Source: Deltaproteobacteria bacterium UBA6930
GTDB lineage: Bacteria > Myxococcota_A > UBA9160 > UBA6930
Assembly: GCA_002450755.1 (NCBI GenBank)
Contig: DKAI01000076.1
Span: 1 to 10,003, forward strand
Length of the DNA: 10,003 bases
Direction of reading: 5' to 3'
The notes beneath the pieces are model-generated. The model was given only the letters and a program-made list of their open reading frames with translations, did no database searches and was not told where the DNA came from. The translations under genes were made by a program, and so were the position numbers. Each line of letters opens with the position of its first letter. Position 1 is the stretch's first letter. Positions 1 to 6,766 of the stretch are shown in pieces.

Positions 1-584
1 GTCGCCATCAAGTGATATCTCATTTTTGCTGCACGCCGAATCGCTTTGGGCCCTCGAGCCCCTATCCAAATAGGTGGGTAAGGCTGCTGTATCGGTTTTG
101 GGGAAAGTCGAAGGTCTTTAATTTGAGTAAACTTTCCGTCATAAGAAACCTTTTCTTCGGTGAAAAGTCTTTTGATGATGTCAATTCCTTCGCTCATCCT
201 TTCGGCGCGCTCACTTCGATCCATACAAAGCGCGTTCCATTCGTGATAAGAGTAACCCTGCCCAATCCCAAACTCGAACCGTCCATTTGAGAAAATATCT
301 GCGCAGACGACGTCTTCGGCACATCTCACCGGGTGTTGATATGGGAGAAGAAGTATAAAAGTACCTATTCTGATATTTTCTGTTCGAGTTGCTATCGCAC
401 TGGCGGTGGGCAGGAGAGAAGGGTTGTAGCCGTCATCAGTGAAATGATGTTCGGTAAGCCAGACATTGTCGTAGCCGATCTCATCGGCCCTTTGTACTTG
501 TTTGAGGATGGCCTCATAAAATTCTGGAAACGGCCTTCGCCACTGAACTGGATTTCGAAAATCTTCCATGAAGCCAAAACGCAT
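1..584 (-). CDS. LLM-class flavin-dependent (luciferase-like) monooxygenase, partial
   Basis: The minus strand is open from an ATG at 584 to the left edge, giving about 194 N-terminal residues without a stop; the C-terminus lies outside the window. The start MRFGFMEDFRNP, the TEHHF motif near residue 44, the strand around IRIGTFILLLPYQHPVR, the FEFGIGQGY segment and the PPIWIGARGPKAIRRAA segment near the edge are typical of bacterial luciferase-like TIM-barrel oxidoreductases. These use reduced F420 or FMN and, usually, O2; the substrate cannot be told from sequence. Complete members are commonly 300-400 residues. A GGAGG ribosome-binding site at 591-595, 6 nt upstream, supports the start. 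It diverges from the EEP gene at 780. Cofactor (FMN or F420) is undecided. Confidence 0.92.
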   Translation of the reverse strand, partial: MRFGFMEDFRNPVQWRRPFPEFYEAILKQVQRADEIGYDNVWLTEHHFTDDGYNPSLLPTASAIATRTENIRIGTFILLLPYQHPVRCAEDVVCADIFSNGRFEFGIGQGYSYHEWNALCMDRSERAERMSEGIDIIKRLFTEEKVSYDGKFTQIKDLRLSPKPIQQPYPPIWIGARGPKAIRRAAKMRYHLMA

Positions 585-590
585 TAAAAT

Positions 591-595
591 CCTCC
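591..595 (-). promoter_or_regulatory. Ribosome-binding site of the LLM monooxygenase gene
   Basis: On the minus strand this reads GGAGG, 6 nt before the ATG at 584. It fixes the start of the partial flavin monooxygenase gene. Confidence 0.75.
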
Positions 596-611
596 GTAAC
601 TGCTTGTCCTC

Positions 612-643
612 ATCATAACACTGTTTACTTTACCAGGTTACAA
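612..643 (-). promoter_or_regulatory. Possible extended -10 promoter for the LLM monooxygenase gene
   Basis: On the minus strand, TATGAT (612-617) is directly preceded by TGT (618-620), giving an extended -10 element of the TGnTATAAT type. A TTGTAA hexamer (638-643) lies upstream, but with a 20 nt spacer that is too long for a classic -35. The promoter would therefore depend mainly on the extended -10. The rest of the 585-779 intergenic region holds short inverted repeats (GAGCC 678-682 / GGCTC 692-696; TGCGG 701-705 / CCGCA 709-713) with no assigned role. Confidence 0.35.
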
Positions 644-738
644 GTCTGTTGAAGGGCAAGAGATCCCCGCGAGGACGGAGCCTTCAGGATGGGCTCATGA
701 TGCGGTAGCCGCAAAGCACTAGTGAGGTTAGTAGAGCT

Positions 739-783
739 ATGAGGAGAGCCATTCATATGAACCCTGTTGCAAGAATACTATGA
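739..783 (+). promoter_or_regulatory. Possible short leader ORF coupled to the EEP gene
   Basis: A 14-codon ORF (MRRAIHMNPVARIL) starts at ATG 739, with a second in-frame ATG at 757, and stops at TGA 781-783. The stop overlaps the EEP start in an ATGA (780-783). GAGGAG at 741-746 could act as a ribosome-binding site for the inner ATG. The EEP start itself has no recognisable Shine-Dalgarno sequence, so translation might be coupled from this leader. An ORF this short can easily arise by chance. Confidence 0.25.
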
Positions 784-1559
784 GTGATCAGACTCGCTTG
801 TTCAAGATTCTCACACTGAATCTCTGGCACGATAATCTCCCTTCCGCGAATCGCGAAAGAGCGCAAAGGGATTTGATCGAGGGACTCTCGCCTGATGTCA
901 TCGGTTTTCAAGAGGTGCTTCGTGATGGGAACAACTGTCAAGCAACGGACCTTGTTTCCGATTTAGGCTACGAAGTAGCTTATGGGGAAGTAGTTCCTTT
1001 TTGGAAAAGAAGTGGAGTTTTATACGGCAACGCTATCGCGAGTCGACTTCCTTTTCTAAAGGTGAGGAACTATCCACTTTCAAGCGGAGGATCGTCCGAG
1101 CGGAGAGCAGTAATCTTTGTAGAAATTGATTATGTAGAGGGAAGCATTTTTGCGGCTTGCACCCATCTGCATCACCGTTCATCTAGAGTAAGGTCTATTC
1201 AAGCAAAAGAATTGATTTCGGCGTATGACATTTTCTTAAATGACTGTGGGGGACTTAAAAGTAATCATAATTTCGTGCTGGGTGATCTCAATTCTTCCCC
1301 GGGAAAAGAAGTTACAGCTGTCCTTGAGCCGACTTTTTTAGACGCCTTTGAAACAGCTGGAAAAGGGCTTGGTTTAACATGGAGTATCGAAAACCCTTAT
1401 GCGAAGGTTCAAAATTCTAGCGGTGTAAGAATCGATTACATCTGGAGTTCGAAAAATTCTTCAGCGATAGTAAATTCATGTCAGGTTGTAGGTGATACAG
1501 CAATAGATGGAGTGTATCCATCCGATCATTTTGGTGTATTCGCTAGTTTCATCTTATGA
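780..1559 (+). CDS. Endonuclease/exonuclease/phosphatase (EEP) family hydrolase
   Basis: This 259-residue protein has the EEP fold signature in order: LTLNLW with N14 at the N-terminus; PDVIGFQEV with metal-binding E45; a THLHH segment (128-132) carrying the candidate catalytic histidine; GDLN (168-171); RIDYIW (D219); and YPSDHFG with SDH at 248-250. Members are Mg2+-dependent phosphodiesterases or phosphatases acting on DNA, RNA, inositol phosphates or lipids (exonuclease III, DNase I, sphingomyelinase relatives). No signal peptide is visible, so it is probably cytoplasmic. The THLHH and YPSDHFGV motifs are more like the phosphatase/sphingomyelinase-type branch than exonuclease III, but the substrate is unknown. 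No start codon lies upstream in frame after the TAG at 732, which supports ATG 780, although there is no clear ribosome-binding site. It is convergent with gltX, 27 nt away. Confidence 0.92.
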   Translation: MSDQTRLFKILTLNLWHDNLPSANRERAQRDLIEGLSPDVIGFQEVLRDGNNCQATDLVSDLGYEVAYGEVVPFWKRSGVLYGNAIASRLPFLKVRNYPLSSGGSSERRAVIFVEIDYVEGSIFAACTHLHHRSSRVRSIQAKELISAYDIFLNDCGGLKSNHNFVLGDLNSSPGKEVTAVLEPTFLDAFETAGKGLGLTWSIENPYAKVQNSSGVRIDYIWSSKNSSAIVNSCQVVGDTAIDGVYPSDHFGVFASFIL

Positions 1560-1586
1560 CCCTGGTTCCCTGATTTTGATTCGTCT

Positions 1587-3281
1587 TCAGTTTTGAGAAA
1601 AGCCTTTTAGGTGTTGGCTAAGACAGGAATCAATTCGGATAAGTACCGATGTTTTGCCTAGAAGATTCAAGGTAACCCCTAAAGGAGGGCTTGCCGCAAT
1701 TCCGGTAACCGCGACTCTGAGGGGTTGTGCTACTTTTCCGAGGCCGATTTGGTGTTCGTTCGCAAATTCTTGTACACGAAGTTCAACATCTTCGGGATTA
1801 AAAGTAATCATATTAGCAATCACCGAACGTACTTCAGATAAAATTTTCAAACCACTGGGCTCTCCTTTCATTAAAAATTTAGCGACGGCTTTGTCATCAA
1901 ATACTACGCCTCGATCATCGAGATAAATGAATGCACCGGGTCCCTTTTGACTTGTGAGGTCGGCCAGAGTTTTACATCGTGACTGAAGAGCTGACGCTAT
2001 TAAAGTGCATTTTGCAAGGCCGAATGAATCAAACACCCAAGGTTCGTATCGCTTGGCCCACTCTTCCCAATGCTTTAGAAAAGAATCTGGGGTTAAGTTG
2101 TTGATATCTTCGGCACTAAACGCCAGCAATTTTTTTCTATCAAACTTTGCATTAGAATGTCCTAGTTTTGCAGTTTCAAAATTTTCACAAAAGTACTTCT
2201 GGTCGAAACGTTCGAGATTTTCATCCGTGTTGTCTTGTTTTCCAGGAGAAAAGCCTAACAGAGATAGAAAATTGCAAACCGTCTCAGGCAAGTAACCCGC
2301 TTTACGGAAGTCTTCGACATCAATTTCGGGAAGGTTGACCTCTAATCCATCGGCTAATGAGGATAGACTCTTAGGCGATAGCTGACGATTTTTGTCCTTT
2401 TCCCACAAAGTGACCTCTTTTTGGAGTAGCTTGGGTAGGTCTTTTAAAATTTCGCTTCGGTTTATGGTTTCTCGATAGAATGAACGCACAACTTTGTCCT
2501 TGTCGCGCTTAGACATTTTTGAACCATCTTGATTGAAGATTAAAGGAACATGGTAATAAAGTGGTGTTGCATAGTGTAACGCTTTTTGGAGAGCGACCTG
2601 ACGTGGAGTGTTGTTTAAGTGTTCTTGGCCACGCAATACGTGCCTTATGCCCATAAATGCGTCATCGACGACTACCGCAAGGTGGTATGTCGGGAAACCA
2701 TCACGCTTGAGAATTATAAAATCCTCCACATGTTCGTCCCCAAATACAATTTCACCCAGAACTTGGTCAGTAACCTTTATTGGGCCATCAGGCATTTTGA
2801 ACCTTATGACGTGCGGTTCGCGTTGCATCCTTGCGATCGCGTTTGTCCGACTGAAGCTTTTATCTCGACGATAACGAAAGTTTACTTTCTTTTGCCGCGC
2901 GTCTTTGCGCATTTTGTCGAGCTGATCGGGAGTTTCGAAGGCGGGATATGCAAGATCTGTTTCCAAAAGTTGCTCAACAATGCCTTTGTAGATTGACAGG
3001 CGTTGGGATTGATAAAACGGACCGATGTTATTTGGGTCGCCGCCACTCTTGCCATGAACTGGCCCTATGTCCCAATTGATGCCTAGCCAAGACAGATCCT
3101 CTAAAATCCCCAAGGTCGCAGTTTCGGAGGAACGCGCTTGATCGGTGTCCTCGATTCGAACCAAGAAACTGTCTCCAAGTTTTCGTGCCAACGCTCTGTT
3201 GAAGAGCGCGGTTCGGGCTCCACCTACGTGTAGATGGCCGGTTGGGGAAGGCGCAAAACGGGTCGCGGAGATTTTTGCCAT
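1587..3281 (-). CDS. gltX: Glutamyl-tRNA synthetase (glutamate--tRNA ligase)
   Basis: This class I aminoacyl-tRNA synthetase charges tRNA-Glu with glutamate in the cytoplasm. The HIGH-type motif is GHLHVGG at residues 15-21, following FAPSPT. Other conserved segments are LVRIEDTD, the YHLAVVVDD segment of the glutamate-binding domain and RHVLRGQEHLNNTPRQ. KMSKR is at residues 255-259. At 564 residues it is longer than the usual 470-500. Much of the excess lies just after KMSKR, at about residues 263-315, before the normal sequence resumes at DVEDFRKAGYLPETV. The region where some GluRS enzymes carry zinc cysteines reads AYPAFETP and has none. The C-terminal helical anticodon-binding domain is present (SNAKFDRKKLLAF; SPPLGVTLNLLGK). 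The ATG at 3281 has only a weak ribosome-binding site (GGACGAG). Whether the enzyme is discriminating cannot be told. Confidence 0.97.
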   Translation of the reverse strand: MAKISATRFAPSPTGHLHVGGARTALFNRALARKLGDSFLVRIEDTDQARSSETATLGILEDLSWLGINWDIGPVHGKSGGDPNNIGPFYQSQRLSIYKGIVEQLLETDLAYPAFETPDQLDKMRKDARQKKVNFRYRRDKSFSRTNAIARMQREPHVIRFKMPDGPIKVTDQVLGEIVFGDEHVEDFIILKRDGFPTYHLAVVVDDAFMGIRHVLRGQEHLNNTPRQVALQKALHYATPLYYHVPLIFNQDGSKMSKRDKDKVVRSFYRETINRSEILKDLPKLLQKEVTLWEKDKNRQLSPKSLSSLADGLEVNLPEIDVEDFRKAGYLPETVCNFLSLLGFSPGKQDNTDENLERFDQKYFCENFETAKLGHSNAKFDRKKLLAFSAEDINNLTPDSFLKHWEEWAKRYEPWVFDSFGLAKCTLIASALQSRCKTLADLTSQKGPGAFIYLDDRGVVFDDKAVAKFLMKGEPSGLKILSEVRSVIANMITFNPEDVELRVQEFANEHQIGLGKVAQPLRVAVTGIAASPPLGVTLNLLGKTSVLIRIDSCLSQHLKGFSQN

Positions 3282-3338
3282 TTAATGAACTCGTCCATCC
3301 GTGTTTATAGACATGGCCTCTTATGATACCTTTTTGGG

Positions 3339-3686
3339 ATGTTCAGGCACTTTTGCTTGGTATTTCTCTTTATGTACGCCTTGGTGGTGTCGCTGCCTCT
3401 TTGTCCCAGCGGGACGATCCAGGCGGATGATGCCACTTGGCAGGAAGATAGTGTTTCTTCGCAAAGGGGGAGCACAGGTCCGGAGATGAGCGTTGGCGTT
3501 TGTGTATGCGTCAAGGCTTCGTGGAAGGCCACCTCCACTGGAACAGCTCAAATACCAGCAAAATCGTCGATCCTTTTGACTGTATCATTGCTTAGTCTCG
3601 ACGTGTACGTGCATGAACAAGATGAAGGGAACAGGGTTTTCGAACTGCCTGATGTCGTTCCTAAGATAGACCGCTTTTTCTCATAG
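3339..3686 (+). CDS. Small putative secreted protein of unknown function
   Basis: This 115-residue ORF is not recognised. Its N-terminus looks like a Sec signal peptide: basic FRH, then a hydrophobic core (FCLVFLFMYALVVSLPL), and a possible cleavage after GTIQA near residue 29. The mature part is polar and contains a Cys-rich patch (GVCVCV, around residues 53-58) and a second hydrophobic stretch (SSILLTVSLLSLDVYV, about 80-95) that may be a beta strand or membrane segment. It precedes the outer-membrane protein gene by 55 nt on the same strand and diverges from gltX. There is no convincing ribosome-binding site before ATG 3339, and other frames are also open here. The call rests on the signal peptide and on the position. 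It could be a chance ORF. Confidence 0.55.
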   Translation: MFRHFCLVFLFMYALVVSLPLCPSGTIQADDATWQEDSVSSQRGSTGPEMSVGVCVCVKASWKATSTGTAQIPAKSSILLTVSLLSLDVYVHEQDEGNRVFELPDVVPKIDRFFS

Positions 3687-3741
3687 ATTTTTTATCAATC
3701 GATTTTAAGCCTTCAATTCTTTATTTTCGAAAGGGAATATT

Positions 3742-4803
3742 GTGAACTCTATTACGTTTAGCGGTTTTTTTAAGCGATTCTTTCAAATAACAGCCTGCAT
3801 GATTCTGACGAATTCTAATGTTGCTATAGCCGGCAAGCCTTCTTCTGGTTCTGTTCTTTCCAGAGCTGATAGGCACGCTCCCATCGGCGTGATGGGAGAT
3901 CACATGCATGATGCCGGGGAGTTTATGCTCTCGTATCGCTTCATGTCGATGCGCATGGATGGTAACCGAGACGGGACAAGCTCAACGAGCACCTCGCAAG
4001 TACTTTCACAGTTTATGATGTCGCCTTTAGAAATGGACATGAAAATGCACATGGTGGGCGGAATGTGGGCCCCGACTGACAATGTGACTCTGAGTGTCAT
4101 GGTGCCATTTGTCGAAATGTCGATGAAAATTAGAAACAGAATGGGAGCTAAAATTAAAACGCGAAGCCGCGGTATTGGTGATGTTAAGTTGAGCGGACTC
4201 TTTCGACTACGCGACTGGCATAGTGAATTTATCGACAATAGAATTGATCACCACCTTCATCTGAACCTGGGTGTTAGCCTTCCAACTGGCAGTATTAATA
4301 AAAAAGATGCGACTTTTTCGGGTAGAGTTCGTCTACCCTATCCGATGCAAATCGGTTCAGGCACCTACGATTTTCTTCCCGGGATAACATATTCTGGCTC
4401 TACAGAGAACTATAGTTTTGGTGCTCAACTTAGAAGTACCTTGCGTACAGGGATAAATAATAAGAGCTATTCCTTGGGACATCGTTTTGGAAGTTCTATA
4501 TGGCTCCAGCGCCTGTGGGGACGTTCATTAAGTACCTCTCTTGGTTTTCATTATGAAGATTGGGGCAATATTCGTGGGGATGACGACGTGCAGAGTCCGA
4601 TGATGACGCCCACGGCTGATTCCGATAGGCGAGCAGGCCGAACGGTAAACGCCTCGGTTGGCGCGAATTGGCTCTTTATTGGTGGGCCTTTCGATGGACA
4701 TCGATTCGGGGCGGAACTTAATGTTCCGGTCTACAGAAACTTGGACGGACCTCAGCTTGAAACGGATCTCACTCTAGTTGTAGGATGGCAGAAAGCCTGG
4801 TAG
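3742..4803 (+). CDS. Outer-membrane transporter-like beta-barrel protein, Met/His-rich (MetA-phenol-degradation type)
   Basis: This 353-residue protein has a signal peptide (FFKRFFQ followed by ITACMILTNSNVAIA, cleavage near A30). It then shows the pattern of the 'transporter' beta-barrel family related to Phenol_MetA_deg: APIGVMGDHMHDAGEFMLSY, then HLHLNLGVSLPTGSI, then RLPYPMQIGSGTYDFLPG, and a C-terminus LETDLTLVVGWQKAW with the terminal aromatic residue expected of outer-membrane barrels. The N-terminal part is strikingly methionine-rich: 13 Met between residues 51 and 108, including GDHMH and EMDMKMHM, which could bind soft metals such as copper. The start is GTG 3742, behind AAGGGA at 3731-3736. 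It sits between a small secreted protein and a lipoprotein gene 40 nt downstream, probably in one operon. The barrel location is well supported; metal transport is inference. Confidence 0.88.
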   Translation: MNSITFSGFFKRFFQITACMILTNSNVAIAGKPSSGSVLSRADRHAPIGVMGDHMHDAGEFMLSYRFMSMRMDGNRDGTSSTSTSQVLSQFMMSPLEMDMKMHMVGGMWAPTDNVTLSVMVPFVEMSMKIRNRMGAKIKTRSRGIGDVKLSGLFRLRDWHSEFIDNRIDHHLHLNLGVSLPTGSINKKDATFSGRVRLPYPMQIGSGTYDFLPGITYSGSTENYSFGAQLRSTLRTGINNKSYSLGHRFGSSIWLQRLWGRSLSTSLGFHYEDWGNIRGDDDVQSPMMTPTADSDRRAGRTVNASVGANWLFIGGPFDGHRFGAELNVPVYRNLDGPQLETDLTLVVGWQKAW

Positions 4804-4843
4804 AAGAATCGACTAGGCCATAGATAAGAGGCAGGTGTGAGCT

Positions 4844-5590
4844 ATGCGTTTAACTCATTACTTCATTGTAACATTTGGATTTTTAATTCTCGGTGGCTGT
4901 GTTTCTAATACGTATGTTACTGATCCTCAGATTGAGCGAGATTGGGCAATAGGGCGGCTTTCTGAGCGCCCTCCGGAATTCTTGCGGGCTTCATTGGTAA
5001 TGGGCCTGAGGCTTGGGGACAGTACTGCTGAGTTTATCGAGGTGATGAAGAGATATAACGGTAGATTTAACTTATCCACAGGAATTACGGATGGCAACAT
5101 TTTTGGCCAACTCGAAAAGCTCGAGGAGGACGCTTTGTCAGTACAAGAAATTGTGAGTCACTTTTCTCAGGAGACCAGCGCACCTAAGGGATCATTTCGA
5201 GCAAGTACGAATTCTCCCCAACTTTCTGTCGTAGCAATGGCGTGCTGGGATCAACTTTATGAACTAAGTGTAAGCCTGTACGCCAGCGAGGGTTTCCCTG
5301 ATGCAGAAACAGAATGGCTCGAACTCTTTCCATCAGATCGATTTGTCTTTCCTGTTGAAGGTACAATTAGTACTCCTTTTGCAGAAGGGGAAAAAACAGC
5401 TGCATTCGGAAAAAGGAGTGATTCGAGCTCATCTTATTGGTCTATGAGCGAGGTCGGTGAGAGGAAGGCCTCAAATACGAAAGGATTTTGGGTCGTTCAG
5501 AGAAGGTTTTCCGACCCTAGTCTGTGTGGGGATGCATCTTTGGCTTCGAGGCTCGGGATTAGCTGGAATTATCAAAAGGGCTTGCAATAA
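4844..5590 (+). CDS. Putative lipoprotein of unknown function
   Basis: This 248-residue protein has a lipoprotein signal peptide: MRLTHY, a hydrophobic core FIVTFGFLIL, and the lipobox LGGC with the lipidated cysteine at residue 19. The +2 residue is Val, which fits outer-membrane retention under the E. coli rule. I do not recognise the mature domain. It has a helical-looking stretch (LEKLEEDALSVQEIVSHF), an AMACWDQLYELSVSLY segment, and two further cysteines (ACWDQ and SLCGD) that could form a disulphide in the periplasm. The start follows a purine-rich GAGGCAGGTG. It lies 40 nt after the outer-membrane barrel gene, so the two may be co-transcribed and work together at the outer membrane. 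Confidence 0.85.
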   Translation: MRLTHYFIVTFGFLILGGCVSNTYVTDPQIERDWAIGRLSERPPEFLRASLVMGLRLGDSTAEFIEVMKRYNGRFNLSTGITDGNIFGQLEKLEEDALSVQEIVSHFSQETSAPKGSFRASTNSPQLSVVAMACWDQLYELSVSLYASEGFPDAETEWLELFPSDRFVFPVEGTISTPFAEGEKTAAFGKRSDSSSSYWSMSEVGERKASNTKGFWVVQRRFSDPSLCGDASLASRLGISWNYQKGLQ

Positions 5591-5605
5591 TTGGAAGCCC
5601 TCTTG
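5573..5605 (+). terminator. Imperfect hairpin at the end of the lipoprotein gene
   Basis: CAAAAGGGCTT (5573-5583) can pair with AAGCCCTCTTG (5595-5605), with one A-C mismatch and an 11 nt loop spanning the lipoprotein stop codon. There is no downstream T-run, so it is not a classic intrinsic terminator. It may stabilise the mRNA 3' end or reduce read-through into the deoxyhypusine-synthase-family gene. Confidence 0.3.
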
Positions 5606-5674
5606 GCGGAAATTTGAGCTACAGGATACAAGCAAGAGAATTTGATATGTCAGGTTGAAGAGTGGCCTCAGATT

Positions 5675-5679
5675 GGGAG
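5675..5679 (+). promoter_or_regulatory. Ribosome-binding site deciding the start of the DHS-family gene
   Basis: GGGAG lies 5 nt before TTG 5685. The more upstream TTG at 5655 has only an AGG directly abutting it. This favours a start at 5685, which also matches where homology to the family begins. Confidence 0.5.
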
Positions 5680-5684
5680 TAAAT

Positions 5685-6737
5685 TTGTCTATCCGGAAAT
5701 TCGTTGATCACAACTATCGACACTTCAATGCGGCGGCCCTTAGAGATGCGGCGATAGGCTATGAAAGCCATTTATCAAATGGCGGAAAGATGTTCCTTGC
5801 AATGGCGGGAGCGATGAGTACAGCAGAGCTAGGTATCTCTCTCGCGCAAATGATCCGCAAAGAGAAGGTTCACGCGATCTGTTGTACGGGGGCAAATTTA
5901 GAAGAAGATCTTTTCAATCTTGTGGCTCACAATCATTACAAGAGGATTCCGAATTTTCGGAATCTTACACCAGAGGATGAAAAAGATTTAGAGCGTTCGG
6001 GACTAAATAGAGTGACTGACACGTGTATCCCCGAAGAAAAAGCCTTCCGAGTCATAGAGAAACCGATGCTTGAACTTTGGAAGAGGGCGGATGTTAATGG
6101 GGAAAGTTTTTTCCCCCACGAATTTATTTATCAACTAATACGAGAGGAGTCGATAGTAGATAATTACCAAATAGATCCCGAAAACTCCTGGGTTCTTGCT
6201 GCAGCTGAAAAAGATTTACCCATTTTTATCCCAGGGTGGGAAGATTCGACTCTAGGTAATGTTTTTGTGGCTCATGCATTGAGAGGTCACTTGAAGAGTA
6301 TTGATACAGTTCGTAGTGGGGCAGAAACTCTTAAAGCCTTAGCCGAGTGGTATGTTAGGGAAACAATGGATTGCTCCATTATTGACCTTCCAGAGTTAGG
6401 AGCAGAATATAGTCACGAAGACGTGGCTCTTCGTGTCGTCTCCAAAGAAGGAGCTAAACGAACCATTGGATTCTTCCAGATTGGTGGAGGAATTGCGGGT
6501 GACTTCCCGATCTGTGTAGTACCGATGATTCATCAGGATATGCGTAAGCCCTGTCCATACTGGGGGTATTTTTGTCAGATTAGTGACTCTACGACAAGCT
6601 ATGGATCTTATAGCGGCGCAATTCCCACAGAAAAAATTACTTGGGGGAAACTCGGTGTCGATACGCCAATGTATGTGGTTGAGTCAGATGCAACGATCGT
6701 TGCGCCACTCATTTTTGAGTACTTACTCGAGGGGTAG
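5685..6737 (+). CDS. Deoxyhypusine synthase family protein (probable homospermidine/polyamine aminobutyltransferase)
   Basis: This 350-residue protein (360 if it starts at TTG 5655) is clearly a member of the deoxyhypusine synthase family. Segments in order are NYRHFNAAAL, GGKMFLAMAGAMSTAELG, CCTGANLEEDLFNLVAHNHY, NRVTDTCIPEE, AAAEKDLPIFIPGWEDSTLGN, FFQIGGGIAGDFPICVVP, FCQISDSTTSYGSYSGA and EKITWGKL. The last carries the lysine (K322) equivalent to the catalytic lysine of eukaryotic DHS, which forms an imine with the aminobutyl group taken from spermidine via NAD. Bacteria lack eIF5A, so the acceptor is probably a small amine; homospermidine synthesis is known for relatives. TTG 5685 has a ribosome-binding site and matches the family N-terminus. 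A polar stretch of about 25-30 residues (DLPELGAEYSHEDVALRVV) before FFQIGGG looks longer than in relatives I remember. The gene ends 29 nt from the convergent tatD-type gene. Confidence 0.93.
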   Translation: MSIRKFVDHNYRHFNAAALRDAAIGYESHLSNGGKMFLAMAGAMSTAELGISLAQMIRKEKVHAICCTGANLEEDLFNLVAHNHYKRIPNFRNLTPEDEKDLERSGLNRVTDTCIPEEKAFRVIEKPMLELWKRADVNGESFFPHEFIYQLIREESIVDNYQIDPENSWVLAAAEKDLPIFIPGWEDSTLGNVFVAHALRGHLKSIDTVRSGAETLKALAEWYVRETMDCSIIDLPELGAEYSHEDVALRVVSKEGAKRTIGFFQIGGGIAGDFPICVVPMIHQDMRKPCPYWGYFCQISDSTTSYGSYSGAIPTEKITWGKLGVDTPMYVVESDATIVAPLIFEYLLEG

Positions 6738-6766
6738 GCAATAGAAAAGAAAGATACGTGATGTCT

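Noticed and set aside
12..587. Plus-strand open frames across 12-587
   Set aside because: They are shadows of the minus-strand flavin monooxygenase, whose translation shows strong family motifs over the whole stretch.
661..738. Structured RNA between the LLM and EEP genes
   Set aside because: Only two short inverted repeats of 5 bp each; no recognised riboswitch or ncRNA consensus.
1560..1586. Bidirectional terminator between the EEP gene and gltX
   Set aside because: The 27 nt gap holds no convincing inverted repeat with a T-run.
3305..3551. Two overlapping minus-strand open frames at 3305-3551
   Set aside because: Neither has a signal, motif or ribosome-binding site; the plus-strand frame with a signal peptide is the better candidate.
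5655..5687. TTG 5655 as the start of the DHS-family gene
   Set aside because: It has no properly spaced ribosome-binding site and the added residues (MKSGLRLGVN) lie outside the family homology; TTG 5685 fits better, though this is not proven.
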